From an uncultured Coriobacteriaceae bacterium (GTDB lineage: Bacteria; Actinomycetota; Coriobacteriia; Coriobacteriales; Atopobiaceae): a DNA stretch of 64,000 nucleotides. The stretch covers positions 50,113-114,112 of the forward strand of contig CADALE010000011.1 of the NCBI GenBank assembly GCA_902788705.1. The letters are read 5' to 3'. Under the pieces are notes generated by a model. It was not told the DNA's origin and did not search any database. It was given only the letters and a program-made list of their open reading frames with translations. Of the stretch, positions 1-8,604 are shown piece after piece (the first letter of the stretch is position 1; every line of letters starts with the position of its first letter). The position numbers and the translations under genes are program-made.

Positions 1-12
1 ACACGGGGAACG

Positions 13-41
13 CGGACACTGGGGACGTAGCACTTTGTCCG
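13..41. repeat. Half copy of dispersed palindrome family 1
   Basis: A 29-bp inverted-repeat half with the family core GGGGACGTAG followed by a TTTGTCC end. It lies about 30 bp beyond the stop codon of the gene at 73-1383. Matching halves or full palindromes occur at 1431, 17149, 21388 and 50138. The partner half may lie outside the window. Confidence 0.7.
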
Positions 42-72
42 GGATAGTAGGCGGGTGGTTGCGGCCGCACGC

Positions 73-1383
73 CTACTCGTGAGAGCGAAGAAGCAGGATG
101 CAGTTGATGGCCGCAAAGAGGTAGTGGGCGTACTTCCCGGCCTGTACCTCGACGCGCCTTCCGTCACGGTAGGCGAGGACAAGCTGGCCCTTGTCCTCGC
201 CGTCCTTGCCCATCCCAACGGACAGCAGGTCATCGTATGCGATGGGCTGCCTCGGGGTGCCGGGCTCATTGAGGTCGGTGGCAAAGCTGTCCACGGCAAA
301 GCTCTCCTGGGCAAGCAGCATGCCCCCCTTGCCGGACTGGATGCTGGTCGGATCCATGAGGTACACGACGTCGCTCACCAGAAGACCGGGGGCATACCGG
401 TGGAACGCCCCTAGGAACGCGTCGGTTCCCACGGTGTGCTGCGTCTTCCAGTCGGGAACCTTCTCGCCAAAGAGGATGTGGCTGGAAACCGTGTCCGCCA
501 CGCTCTTCACGAGGGCGTACGATGATCCAGGGGCATCCGCGTCGTCGCGCGAGGGAACTCGCTCGAGGTAGTACCTGAGCAGCTCTGCATTGCGGTCTGT
601 GACTTGGCCGCTCGCGGCAAGGCTGGACAGCCGATCGTTGCAGGTCAGGTCTGGCTTTTGGCCGGACGCCTTGCGCCTCTCGTAGTCATCGTGCGCGAGC
701 TGCTTGAGATACTCGATTATCTCGTAGACGCAATCGTAGCCAGCGTCAACACGGGAGGGCAACGAAATCCAGAACGGAAGCAGGTCGACCTCAACCTGGC
801 TCAGCCCGGACTCTTGGTCGTCAAGCAGCAGCACCAGGTTCAGGAAGCTCACGAAGTGCCCCTCGGGAATGGGCGCCAGGTCGGTGTGCTTGGACCTATA
901 GAGCTTGGTGATGAAGGTGCGCAGGAAGGGCAAGAGGTCCTTGACTCCCAGGCTCTCGACGATCTCGCTGGTCATTTCATCGTCGGCGTCCAAATCGTCT
1001 GCGCTCAGGACCACCTTCAGGTCGACGATGGAGCTGATTGACTGGGCGAGGGGCATCGGTGCCTTGGGGAGGGCCCAGAGCCCACGCTGCTCATCCACCT
1101 CGAGGATGGGGACGCTGCGCCTCTTGCCAACGCAGAACGTCTTGGTGGCCACGAAGGAGTCCCTGTAGGTCGCGGCAAGCTCGTCGCGCACTTCCATATG
1201 CCGCTTGAGCTGCGTGGTGGTCATGCTCGCGAGCTGGTCCCTGCTCACCGACAAGGAGACGCTCTTGAGGCAATCGGTGCAGAGGTAGAGGCTCTCGTCC
1301 TTGGTGCCCTGGTAATAGGAGTAGCTGCCCTTATGCTTGCCGCAAAGCACGCATGTCCACGCCTGCTGCTGTTCTTCTGCCAT
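73..1383 (-). CDS. Zinc-ribbon protein with C-terminal PH-like domain, function unknown
   Basis: Function not recognised. The 436-residue protein opens with a four-cysteine zinc ribbon (C11, C14, C35, C38 as two CxxC pairs). About 290 residues without a motif I can name follow. It ends in a compact domain (about 335-432) with the pattern LMDPT, a Gly-rich turn, YDDL and a closing hydrophobic helix. That ending resembles the only domain of the protein at 15886-16374 (LLSDPT, WDDF), and I infer a bacterial PH-type fold for both. There is no signal peptide or membrane segment, so it is probably cytosolic. The ATG at 1383 follows a strong GAGGAAGGGG box on the minus strand. It could be a stress or scaffold protein; nothing nearby fixes the role. 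Confidence 0.75.
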   Translation of the reverse strand: MAEEQQQAWTCVLCGKHKGSYSYYQGTKDESLYLCTDCLKSVSLSVSRDQLASMTTTQLKRHMEVRDELAATYRDSFVATKTFCVGKRRSVPILEVDEQRGLWALPKAPMPLAQSISSIVDLKVVLSADDLDADDEMTSEIVESLGVKDLLPFLRTFITKLYRSKHTDLAPIPEGHFVSFLNLVLLLDDQESGLSQVEVDLLPFWISLPSRVDAGYDCVYEIIEYLKQLAHDDYERRKASGQKPDLTCNDRLSSLAASGQVTDRNAELLRYYLERVPSRDDADAPGSSYALVKSVADTVSSHILFGEKVPDWKTQHTVGTDAFLGAFHRYAPGLLVSDVVYLMDPTSIQSGKGGMLLAQESFAVDSFATDLNEPGTPRQPIAYDDLLSVGMGKDGEDKGQLVLAYRDGRRVEVQAGKYAHYLFAAINCILLLRSHE

Positions 1384-1430
1384 GAAGATGCCCCTTCCTC
1401 GTTGGCCTAGCTTCCATACTAGCCTGCGAA

Positions 1431-1505
1431 GGACAATGGGGACGTAGCTTTTTGTCCGTGAGGGAGGGGTGGGGGGTCGGACAGAAGCCTACGTCCCCGC
1501 TGTCC
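1431..1505. repeat. Palindrome family 1, full copy
   Basis: Two inverted halves, 1431-1458 and 1478-1505, each with the GGGGACGTAG core, separated by a G-rich spacer. The right half overlaps the end of the hydrolase at 1489-2337. On the minus strand the repeat encodes that protein's last residues (WTAGT), and the TAG of GACGTAG is its stop codon. Confidence 0.8.
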
Positions 1506-2337
1506 AGCCGAGGCTCTCCACGAAGCTCTCTATCTGGGCATTCACGAACTCGGGTGCATCCACGTTCGAGTTGTGCCCGGCGCCGGGAACCCACACGAGA
1601 GGAATGCCCTCGCCCGCGCTCCACTTGCGGTTGAACGGCTTCACATCGCCCGCGTGATCCCTCTCGCCACAAAGCAGGAGCGCGGGGCAGTCGATGTCGT
1701 ACGCCCGACCGGACTCGACCGCGTCGGCAAGGATCCTGTAGCCGTGCGCCGCGAGGTCCACGTACTCGCGCTTGGAGAAGCCGTCCATGAAGGCGCGCAT
1801 GTTCGAGCGGCCGCGCGCGGTGGTCGCGGCGCCCCACGTTCCCCAAGGCTTGAGCATCGCCCAGGGAATTGCCTGGTACATGCCCTTGGTATGGCGCAAG
1901 GCCTTGACCTCCCACGTGGGGTAGTACTTCCGCTTGAGCGGCGCGGAGTCGATTGCGACGAAGCCAGCGGCCTTGCTTGGGAAGAGGTCCAGGAACGCCT
2001 GGGCGACGTAGCCGCCCAGCGACTGGCCCACGAGGACGGGGTGCCCAACGCCCTCGGCCTGCAGAATCTCCTGGAGGATGCGTGCGAGGTCGTCCATCAT
2101 GAAGTCAAGCAGGAACGGGCGTGACTCGCCGTGCGCCGGTGCGTCCCATGCGAGGCAGTTCGCCCTGCCCGAGAAGTGCGCAAGCTGCGCGTCGAACAGC
2201 GTGTGGTCCGCCGTGAGCCCGGGGAGGAACACGAGCCACGGCGCGGTAGGACCCGCCGTGGCGTCCACCCAGTAGGCCACGCTTCCGCCTCGTGCGTCAA
2301 ACGACTTGCGTGTGCTATGTCTGCCCTCGCAATCCAT
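1489..2337 (-). CDS. Alpha/beta hydrolase
   Basis: Probable cytosolic esterase or lipase-like hydrolase of the alpha/beta fold (282 residues, a usual length). The nucleophile elbow GQSLGG lies near residue 104. The catalytic acid is probably the Asp of GERDHAG near 225, and the His is in GAGHNSN near 255. HG-type oxyanion residues are replaced by LPGLTAD near residue 40. Substrate cannot be read from sequence. The last five residues and the stop codon are supplied by a palindromic repeat (1478-1505), so the original C-terminus may have been different. A promoter-like pair lies directly upstream of the start. Confidence 0.85.
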   Translation of the reverse strand: MDCEGRHSTRKSFDARGGSVAYWVDATAGPTAPWLVFLPGLTADHTLFDAQLAHFSGRANCLAWDAPAHGESRPFLLDFMMDDLARILQEILQAEGVGHPVLVGQSLGGYVAQAFLDLFPSKAAGFVAIDSAPLKRKYYPTWEVKALRHTKGMYQAIPWAMLKPWGTWGAATTARGRSNMRAFMDGFSKREYVDLAAHGYRILADAVESGRAYDIDCPALLLCGERDHAGDVKPFNRKWSAGEGIPLVWVPGAGHNSNVDAPEFVNAQIESFVESLGWTAGT

Positions 2338-2343
2338 GCCCTC

Positions 2344-2371
2344 AGTATACGTATTTACATGAGTTGGACAA
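2344..2371 (-). promoter_or_regulatory. Sigma70-type promoter for the hydrolase
   Basis: On the minus strand TTGTCC (2366-2371) is followed after 16 bp by TATACT (2344-2349). The -10 ends only 7 bp before the ATG at 2337, so a transcript from it would be nearly leaderless. Confidence 0.45.
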
Positions 2372-2517
2372 GGAGAGCTCGCTCAAGGCAAATTACGCAC
2401 GATTCAAATCATTGTGGGTAATTCTGCCGACAAGGGGAGCTCCGACTATACGGGTGGGGCCATGCGCGAAGCACCAGCGAGCTCACGTGGGAACCCCTCC
2501 GTCCGCAGTGGCCGTCC

Positions 2518-3681
2518 TCATGCGCCGCATGCGGCAAGAAACTCCTGCTCAAGCTCGTGTGCTTGGCGCCTGCGCACGTCTTCGGCAAGAAGCTTCGAGC
2601 GCGCGGTGCTGCCCATGGTGCGGGGGAGTGCCAGCGTCTTCAGCCGCCGCTCGATGGCCAGGACCTCGTCGGGACCCTCGACGCCAAAGTAGCTGCGCAC
2701 GAAGGTGGCCCAAAGGCGGTCGAGCGCCTCGAGGGACATGCCGGTCAGGCGTTGGGCCCCGCCAGGGCGGCGTGCGGCGATGCGCAGCACGTGGAAGGTG
2801 CCGGCAAGGTCGATGTCGGGGCTGCCCATGGAGGCGTCGCCCATGTCGATGAGCAGCAGCTCGCCGTCGGGCATCACCATGATGTTGGCGGGGTGGAAGT
2901 CGCCGTGCACAAAGGTGTCGGCCGTGCCGAAGTCGTCCACGAACTGCCTGAGCAGCTCGATGGTGCGGGCGGCGTACAGGCCGCTGCGCTCCGCGACGTC
3001 AACCCAGTTGTGGAAGATGCCGCGCGCGTCGGGCAGCTGCCCGTCCTCGAAGTGCGTGCTGTGCAGCACCCGCAGCAGACTCGCCATGCTGGTGGCGTAC
3101 TCGTCCAGGCGATCAGGCTGGGCGGTGACGGCCTCCCCGAGGGTCTGGGCGTCCACGAACTCGTATATGATGCCGTGCTCCTCACCCACGCGCACCGTCT
3201 CGAAGGGGATGGCCGAGGGAATGCCGTGGATGAATGCCTGGCGCGCGGACTGGCGCTCCCGCTCAAGCTTGTCGAGGGGGCTAGCCTCGGGCGGGTATAC
3301 CTTGATGATGCGTTCGGAGTCCAGGCGGTATACCCGCCCGAAGGCGCCGGCGCCAACCTGCCTCAGTCCCTTGATGCTCTGGTTGCGCATCAGCCTGGTT
3401 GTGGGCACGATCTCGGCAACGCCGGTCGTCTCCAGCACCTCATAGACCGAGGGGGTGACGTTGACCATGCGCACGTCGGCGCTGCGTGCGTGCAGGCGCA
3501 TGACGATGCGCAGGCCGGCGCTTGAGAGGAAGGAGAGCGAGGTGCAGTCGAGGCGTATCTGCGTGGGGGAGAACCTGGCCACGAGAGCGCCGATGGCATC
3601 CTCAGCATCGAAGGCGTTGGTGGCGTCGATGCGCCCCTCGAGGAAGATGGTGAGCGTGCCGTCGCTATAGGTGTGTCGCAT
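2518..3681 (-). CDS. STAS domain fused to aminoglycoside-phosphotransferase-like kinase
   Basis: 387 residues. Residues 1-95 form a STAS (anti-anti-sigma factor type) domain with the loop DCTSLSFLSSAGLRIV, where S53/S54 occupy the position phosphorylated in SpoIIAA-like proteins. Residues 105-387 are a small-molecule/choline-kinase-type fold: glycine loop GAGAFGRVY (110-117), K127, catalytic HGDFHPAN (259-266) and the metal-binding D279 of IDMGD. The start is placed at 3681 because a GCAAGGGGCC box precedes it; an upstream in-frame extension to 3810 has no such box. The kinase may phosphorylate a small molecule or its own STAS serine; this is inference. Divergently transcribed from the DpnI-like gene at 3825. 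Confidence 0.8.
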   Translation of the reverse strand: MRHTYSDGTLTIFLEGRIDATNAFDAEDAIGALVARFSPTQIRLDCTSLSFLSSAGLRIVMRLHARSADVRMVNVTPSVYEVLETTGVAEIVPTTRLMRNQSIKGLRQVGAGAFGRVYRLDSERIIKVYPPEASPLDKLERERQSARQAFIHGIPSAIPFETVRVGEEHGIIYEFVDAQTLGEAVTAQPDRLDEYATSMASLLRVLHSTHFEDGQLPDARGIFHNWVDVAERSGLYAARTIELLRQFVDDFGTADTFVHGDFHPANIMVMPDGELLLIDMGDASMGSPDIDLAGTFHVLRIAARRPGGAQRLTGMSLEALDRLWATFVRSYFGVEGPDEVLAIERRLKTLALPRTMGSTARSKLLAEDVRRRQAHELEQEFLAACGA

Positions 3682-3824
3682 GGTGGCCCCTTGCCTCGCG
3701 TCCGGAGGCGCGTCCGCCTGCCCTGTGCGTGCGGGCGCCGACCTCGTCACTTGCAAGCATAACCCAACCGTGTTTATTGGATATGCTGGTGTTGTGCGGC
3801 TTGCGACCATGGGGGTGCCTCATC

Positions 3825-4427
3825 ATGGACACGAGGTTCAACGACGAGCTCAGGCAGTGGTATGTGGAGAACGCGCAGCCGCGCCGAGCCCAGCGTGGTG
3901 GCAGGGTGCGCATCTCTGCGCTGACGTACCGAGCCCTCGTGGATGACTGGGTGGAGCGCGAGCTTGCCTGCCCGCGCTGCGGTGCTCGGGCGCTGGTGAG
4001 GCGACCGCCGGTGCGCGAAGAGGACGAGGTCGCAAACTGCGACTGTCAGGCATGCGGGAGTGAGTTCTACCTCATCGATGCTTACCTCCCCATGCGAGGA
4101 AGGGCACACTGCAACTCCTACCGAGGCATGCTTGGGTGTATCGAGGCTGGTACCACGCCCGACGTGATGTGCCTGCAGTATGACCGCGAGGCATCTGGGG
4201 TGATAGACCTCTTCGTGGTGCCGGGAACTTGCCTCCGCAAGGAGCACCTTGCGTTGGGCATAATGGGCGAGCCGGAGGAGGGCCACGACACTTGGTGCGA
4301 CATCGAGATCGGCCGGCTGCGCCACGAGCTAGAAGACGGGGCTATCGTCGACATCCTGCGCGAGGGAAGGCAGATTGGTTCCAACGAGGTGGTTCGGCGA
4401 ATGCACGAGGCGGATGCCCTCGGTTGA
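3825..4427 (+). CDS. DpnI-family protein, catalytic residues lost
   Basis: 200 residues that follow the N-terminal part of DpnI closely: an FNxEL start, a DWV segment (41-43), a four-cysteine zinc site (C49, C52, C74, C77), then the PD-(D/E)xK core and a conserved PDVMCLQYD/VVPG strand region. DpnI has VADFYC...EFELK; this protein has VANCDC...EFYLI. The Asp, Glu and Lys of the nuclease site are therefore N71, Y82 and I84. The C-terminal winged helix of DpnI (about 70 residues) is also absent. It is probably not a nuclease; methyl-DNA sensing or a structural role are guesses. No methyltransferase is nearby. The ATG at 3825 is preferred over the upstream ATG at 3729 because homology begins there. 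Confidence 0.7.
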   Translation: MDTRFNDELRQWYVENAQPRRAQRGGRVRISALTYRALVDDWVERELACPRCGARALVRRPPVREEDEVANCDCQACGSEFYLIDAYLPMRGRAHCNSYRGMLGCIEAGTTPDVMCLQYDREASGVIDLFVVPGTCLRKEHLALGIMGEPEEGHDTWCDIEIGRLRHELEDGAIVDILREGRQIGSNEVVRRMHEADALG

Positions 4428-4439
4428 GGGCCTTAGGGT

Positions 4440-4463
4440 TGCAAAGGGGATGCTCCCTTTTGG
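4440..4463 (+). terminator. Short terminator hairpin
   Basis: Imperfect AAAGGGGA/TCCCTTTT hairpin with a TTTT run, 13 bp after the stop codon of the DpnI-like gene. Confidence 0.4.
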
Positions 4464-4486
4464 TGCGGTCGCGCCGCGAGAGCTAA

Positions 4487-5770
4487 CTACCCCTGCAGCC
4501 CCAGCCGAGCGCAGATGCGCGCGATCTCGAACCGCACGCGCTCCTCGTCAACGGTCAGCAGCTCGCGGTTGCGCAGCACGATGCGGCCGTCGATGATGAC
4601 GTCGCTCACCTCGCTGCCGCTTGCGGAGTAGCACAGCGCCGCCACGGCGTTGTTCAGTGGCGTGAGCGACGGCGCATCCAGGTCAAGCAGCGTGATGTCG
4701 GCCTTCTTGCCTACCTCGATCGAGCCGATGGGCAGCCCCAGCGCGGTAGCGGCGTTGCGCGTGGCCATGCTCAGCACCTCGTCGGCCGAGACGCACTGCG
4801 GCGTGTCGTGCGTGCCCTTGTGGATGAGTGCGAGCAGCCCCATCTCGCGGAACATGTTCTGCGCGTTGTTGGAGGCGGCGCCGTCGGTTCCCAGGCACAC
4901 GTTGATGCCTGCAGCCATCATCTCGGGCACCGGGGCGAAGCCGTTGCCCAGCTTCATGTTGGACGCGGGGTTGGTCACCACGCTCACCCCGTGCTGGGCA
5001 AGGATGGCCCGGTCCGACTCGCTCACGCGGATGCAGTGCGCGGCGATGGTGGGCGCCTCGAAGATGCCCGCGTCGCGCACGTACTCAACGGGCGTGCAGC
5101 CGTGGTCGCGCAGCATGTTGTCGCTCTCGTCCTGCGACTCTGCGATGTGGATGTGGATGCCCATGCCCTCCTCGCGGGCAACATCGGCAATCATGCGCAG
5201 GTAGTTGGGCCCGCAGGTGTAGGGGGCGTGGGGTCCAAGGCGGAAGGTGAGGCGGCTGCAGTCGGCGTTCTCGCGGCGGGCCGCCATGGTCTGGGCCAGA
5301 CGGAAGTCGTCGCGGTCGTAGGCGTCTCCCTGCAGGCCGCGGGCCAGCACGGCGCGCATGCCGCTCTCGCGCGTGGCGCGGGCAATCTGGTCGACGAACA
5401 TGGGCATGTCGTTGAAGCACGTGGTGCCGGTGCGAATCATCTCGACCTGCGTGAGCAGCGCGCCCCAATAGGCGTCCTCGGGCTCGAGGCGGTCCTCGAT
5501 GGGCACGACGGTCCCAAAGAGCCAGTCGGTAAAGGCGAGGTCATCCGCCGCGTTGCGCATCATGGACATGTAGGTGTGAGTGTGGGCGTTCACCAGGCCG
5601 GGGATGGCCAGGCGCCGCGTGCCGTCGATGGTCTGGGTGGCAACGAAGCCCTGCGGCTCCTCGTCGATGCCGGCAATCTGGTTGCCTTCCACGTACAGGT
5701 CGTGGCGGGCGACGGCATGGGCCTGCCCCGCTGGCAGGACGGCAAGGACGTTTCTGATGAGCAAGCCCAT
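4487..5770 (-). CDS. Amidohydrolase, S-adenosylhomocysteine/methylthioadenosine deaminase family
   Basis: 427-residue metal-dependent deaminase of the TrzA/AtzA/MtaD group. Visible metal and catalytic residues are HTH at 63-65 in NAHTHTYMS, the His of HIHIAESQDE, the His of AAHCIRVSESD and the Asp of GTDGAASNN. The C-terminal strand KADITLLDLDAP is typical of the composite beta-domain. The likely reaction is hydrolytic deamination of SAH, MTA or adenosine; other ring-amine substrates are possible. The start at 5770 has a GGAGGCCCCC box; the in-frame ATG at 5836 lacks one. Divergent from the amino-acid transporter genes starting at 5969. Confidence 0.85.
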   Translation of the reverse strand: MGLLIRNVLAVLPAGQAHAVARHDLYVEGNQIAGIDEEPQGFVATQTIDGTRRLAIPGLVNAHTHTYMSMMRNAADDLAFTDWLFGTVVPIEDRLEPEDAYWGALLTQVEMIRTGTTCFNDMPMFVDQIARATRESGMRAVLARGLQGDAYDRDDFRLAQTMAARRENADCSRLTFRLGPHAPYTCGPNYLRMIADVAREEGMGIHIHIAESQDESDNMLRDHGCTPVEYVRDAGIFEAPTIAAHCIRVSESDRAILAQHGVSVVTNPASNMKLGNGFAPVPEMMAAGINVCLGTDGAASNNAQNMFREMGLLALIHKGTHDTPQCVSADEVLSMATRNAATALGLPIGSIEVGKKADITLLDLDAPSLTPLNNAVAALCYSASGSEVSDVIIDGRIVLRNRELLTVDEERVRFEIARICARLGLQG

Positions 5771-5916
5771 GGGGGCCTCCTTCGTGTTGGTGCCGCGGCC
5801 AAGGCGGCTTGCGGGAGATGGCATGGTGATGACCAAGATAGCACGTCGGCGGCATGTGGATGGTGCCCGACAAAGTCGCAGGAGCAGGCATTCTCACCAT
5901 CGACAAGGTGCCTAAA

Positions 5917-5932
5917 GCGCTACTATTAGCGC
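5917..5932. promoter_or_regulatory. Palindrome upstream of the ABC operon
   Basis: GCGCTACTATTAGCGC is a 16-bp inverted repeat (6-bp arms), 37 bp before the start of the binding-protein gene. A TACTAT -10-like hexamer lies inside it. Possible operator. Confidence 0.4.
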
Positions 5933-5968
5933 GTGTCTTTTTTGCAGGGGAGAGAAAGGAACCCACCC

Positions 5969-6838
5969 ATGAACCTGAATGTTACCCGCCGTCAGATGCT
6001 TGGCCTCAGCGCCTCCGCCATCGCTGCCCTTGGCCTCGCTGCCTGCGGCGCCAGCAGCGACAGCGCCGACGGCGGCGAGGCTGCGGCCGACGCCTCCGAC
6101 GTCAAGACCCTCACCTTCGAGCCCGGCAAGCTCACCGTGGCCACCGGCAACCCCGCATGGGAGCCCTGGGTCATGAACGACGACCCCGAGTCCGGCGAGG
6201 GCTTCGAGGCCGCGCTCATCTATGCGCTGGCTGCCCAGATGGGCTTCGCGGCCGACGAGGTCGTGTGGACCCGCACCGAGTTTGACGAGGCCTGCGCTCC
6301 TGGCGACCACGATTGGGACATGAACATCCAGCAGGTCTCCATCAACGACGACCGCAAGAAGGCCGTTGACTTCTCGCCTGCGTACTTCGTTCCCACCCAG
6401 GCCCTGATCGTGCGCGGCGACGGCAAGTATGCCGGCGCCACCACCTGCGCCGAGTTTGACGGCGCCACCATCGCCGTCATGGTGGGCACCACCGCCGACG
6501 AGTTCGTCTCTGCCGCCATGCCTGGCGCCAAGATCGAGTACTTCAACAACAACTCCGACGCCGCTGCCGCCGTTACCTCCGGCCAGGCCGACGGTCTCGT
6601 GACCGACACCCCGCAGGCCGTGTACATGGCCGAGTCCGAGCAGGTTGAGGGCGGCATCGTCGTGGGCCAGATCCCCGATTCCTCCGACGCCGGCCTGGGC
6701 ATCACCCTGCCGCTGGGCTCTGCCCTCACCCCGTTCGTGACCGACGCCATGAACGCCATCCTCGACGACGGCACCGTCCAGGGCCTCATCGACACCTGGC
6801 TGAAGGCCTACACGAGCGACATTCCCGTGCTTGCCTAA
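5969..6838 (+). CDS. Amino-acid ABC transporter substrate-binding lipoprotein (family 3)
   Basis: 289 residues. The leader has a twin-arginine start (R7-R8) and a lipobox ending at C26 (GLAACG), so it is exported and lipid-anchored outside the membrane. The mature part is a family-3 periplasmic-type binding protein: WEPWVMNDD and GFEAALIYAL in lobe 1, the NDDRKKAVDFSPAYF signature, and a hinge near YAGATTCAEFDGATIAVMVGTTAD. The family binds polar amino acids or related small molecules; the exact ligand is not evident. It is first gene of an operon with permease (6953) and ATPase (7810). The hairpin at 6853-6888 after it would favour higher output of the binding protein. The start at 5969 is chosen for the leader peptide. 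Confidence 0.9.
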   Translation: MNLNVTRRQMLGLSASAIAALGLAACGASSDSADGGEAAADASDVKTLTFEPGKLTVATGNPAWEPWVMNDDPESGEGFEAALIYALAAQMGFAADEVVWTRTEFDEACAPGDHDWDMNIQQVSINDDRKKAVDFSPAYFVPTQALIVRGDGKYAGATTCAEFDGATIAVMVGTTADEFVSAAMPGAKIEYFNNNSDAAAAVTSGQADGLVTDTPQAVYMAESEQVEGGIVVGQIPDSSDAGLGITLPLGSALTPFVTDAMNAILDDGTVQGLIDTWLKAYTSDIPVLA

Positions 6839-6852
6839 GCACCTGATTGACC

Positions 6853-6888
6853 GACGCGGGGCGAGGGGGAGACTCCTCGCCCCGCGTC
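6853..6888 (+). terminator. Intra-operon attenuating hairpin
   Basis: GACGCGGGGCGAG pairs with CTCGCCCCGCGTC around an 8-base loop, between the binding-protein and permease genes. No T-run follows, so it is more likely a partial terminator or mRNA 3'-end stabiliser than a full stop. Confidence 0.6.
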
Positions 6889-6952
6889 ACTGTTGGCCAA
6901 CAAGTTGGCTGCCCACGTATTCCACGCACCCGAGCACAAAGGTGGTCTGAGG

Positions 6953-7810
6953 ATGCCAAACCGCACTAACTACGACGTGAGCTCCGTCGAACGGGAGCGC
7001 GAGGAGTATCGCAAGCAAGAGCGCACGCGGTCGGTGGTTACCAGCATCAGCTCGTCGCTTGCCCTCGTGGCCCTGGTCGTGGTCACGCTGCACTTCTCGC
7101 CCGGCTGGCCGCGCGTCAAGGAGTCGTTCTTCTCGGCCGAGTACTTCGCGCAGGCGTGGCCGCAGGTGGTGGAGGGCCTGTGGCTTAACATCCGCGTGCT
7201 GGGCGTCGCGCTGGTGGGCGTGGCCATTCTGGGCATGTCGCTTGCCCTCGTGCGCATGACCACGTCGGCGGTGATGTTCCCGCTGCGCGTGCTCGCTCGC
7301 TTCTACACCACCATCATGCGCGGCATCCCCATGATCGTGGTGCTGTACCTCATCGGGTTTGGCATCCCGGGCCTCAAGCTCTTCGGGCGCATCGACAAGG
7401 CGGTGCTGGGCACCATAGCCGTCGTGATGAGCTACTCGGCCTACATCGCCGAGGTGCTGCGCGCCGGCTTCGAGGACGTGCACCCCTCCCAGCGCGCCTC
7501 GGCGCGCTCGCTGGGCCTCACCACGGGGCAGACCATGTGGTACGTCATCATCCCTCAGGGCATCCGCAAGATTGCCCCGGCCCTCATGAACGACTTCATC
7601 TCCATGCAGAAGGACGTTGGCCTCATCTCCACGCTGGGTGCCGTCGACGCGGTGCGCGCCGCGCAGATCGTGGTGGCCAAGACCTACAACTTCACGCCGT
7701 ACGTGGTGGCCAGCATCCTCTTCATCCTGATGAGCGTGCCCTTCATCCTTCTGAACGACTGGTATTCCGAGCGTCTCCGCAAGCGCGAGCAGACGGGAGG
7801 CATGGTCTGA
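6953..7810 (+). CDS. Amino-acid ABC transporter permease
   Basis: 285 residues, HisM/GlnP-type membrane subunit. A charged cytoplasmic N-terminus of about 30 residues precedes the first of about five membrane helices. The inner-membrane EAA loop, which contacts the ATPase, reads EVLRAGFEDVHPSQRASARSLG. The ATG at 6953 has an AGGTGG box; the frame remains open upstream without one. Its stop overlaps the ATPase start by one base (TGATG), so the two are translationally coupled. It carries the substrate delivered by the lipoprotein at 5969. Confidence 0.92.
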   Translation: MPNRTNYDVSSVEREREEYRKQERTRSVVTSISSSLALVALVVVTLHFSPGWPRVKESFFSAEYFAQAWPQVVEGLWLNIRVLGVALVGVAILGMSLALVRMTTSAVMFPLRVLARFYTTIMRGIPMIVVLYLIGFGIPGLKLFGRIDKAVLGTIAVVMSYSAYIAEVLRAGFEDVHPSQRASARSLGLTTGQTMWYVIIPQGIRKIAPALMNDFISMQKDVGLISTLGAVDAVRAAQIVVAKTYNFTPYVVASILFILMSVPFILLNDWYSERLRKREQTGGMV

Positions 7811-8586
7811 TGTCAGCCGAGTACACCCTTGACACCGATTCCCGCTTTGGCGAGAAGGTCCTGCGCCTTGACAACGTGGTAAAGCGCTTCGGCGACCTCA
7901 CCGTGCTCGACCACATCTCGTTTGACGTGCGCAAGCACGAGACGGTGGCGCTGCTGGGCCCCTCCGGCTCGGGCAAGTCCACGGTGATGAAGTGCATCAA
8001 CCTGCTGGAGCAGGTCAACGACGGCCAGATCTGGCTGGGCGACACCGACCTCACCGACCCACGCGAGAACCAGGACGCCATCCGCTCGCGCATCGGCGTC
8101 GTGTTCCAGCAGTTCAACCTGTTCAGCCACATGACGGTGCTGAACAACGTGACGCTAGCCGCTCGCAAGGTGCACCACTGGCCCCGCGAGAAGGCCGAGG
8201 AGAAGGCCATGGGCCTGCTCAGGCGCATCGGCATGGACCACAAGGCCAAGGAGTATCCTGACCGCCTCTCTGGTGGTCAGCAGCAGCGCGTGGCCATCTG
8301 CCGTGCGCTCATGATGGAGCCCGAGCTCCTGCTGCTGGACGAGATTACCTCGGCGCTCGACCCGCTGCTGGTGGGCGAGGTGCTGGAGATGGTGGGCGAG
8401 CTTAAGAGCCAGGGCGCCACCATCCTCATGGCCACGCACGAGATGAGCTTCGCCCACGACGCGGCCGACCGCATCGTGCTGCTGAGGGGCGGCCACATTG
8501 CCGAGAACGGCAGCCCCGAGCAGGTGATGGATAACCCCACCGACCCCGAGACGCAGGCGTTCTTCGCGGCATACAACCGCGTGTAG
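7810..8586 (+). CDS. Amino-acid ABC transporter ATP-binding protein
   Basis: 258 residues. Walker A GPSGSGKST, Q-loop VVFQQFNLF, signature LSGGQQQR, Walker B LLLLDEITSALD and the H-loop ATHEM are all intact. It matches the GlnQ/HisP group in length and in the FNLF after the Q-loop. It energises the permease at 6953, with which its start overlaps by one base. Transcription ends at the hairpin at 8605. Confidence 0.95.
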   Translation: MSAEYTLDTDSRFGEKVLRLDNVVKRFGDLTVLDHISFDVRKHETVALLGPSGSGKSTVMKCINLLEQVNDGQIWLGDTDLTDPRENQDAIRSRIGVVFQQFNLFSHMTVLNNVTLAARKVHHWPREKAEEKAMGLLRRIGMDHKAKEYPDRLSGGQQQRVAICRALMMEPELLLLDEITSALDPLLVGEVLEMVGELKSQGATILMATHEMSFAHDAADRIVLLRGGHIAENGSPEQVMDNPTDPETQAFFAAYNRV

Positions 8587-8604
8587 CCAAGGGGTTGCCG
8601 TACC

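Noticed and set aside
3825..4427. Active restriction-modification system
   Set aside because: The DpnI-like protein lacks the nuclease residues, and no methyltransferase gene is present in the window.
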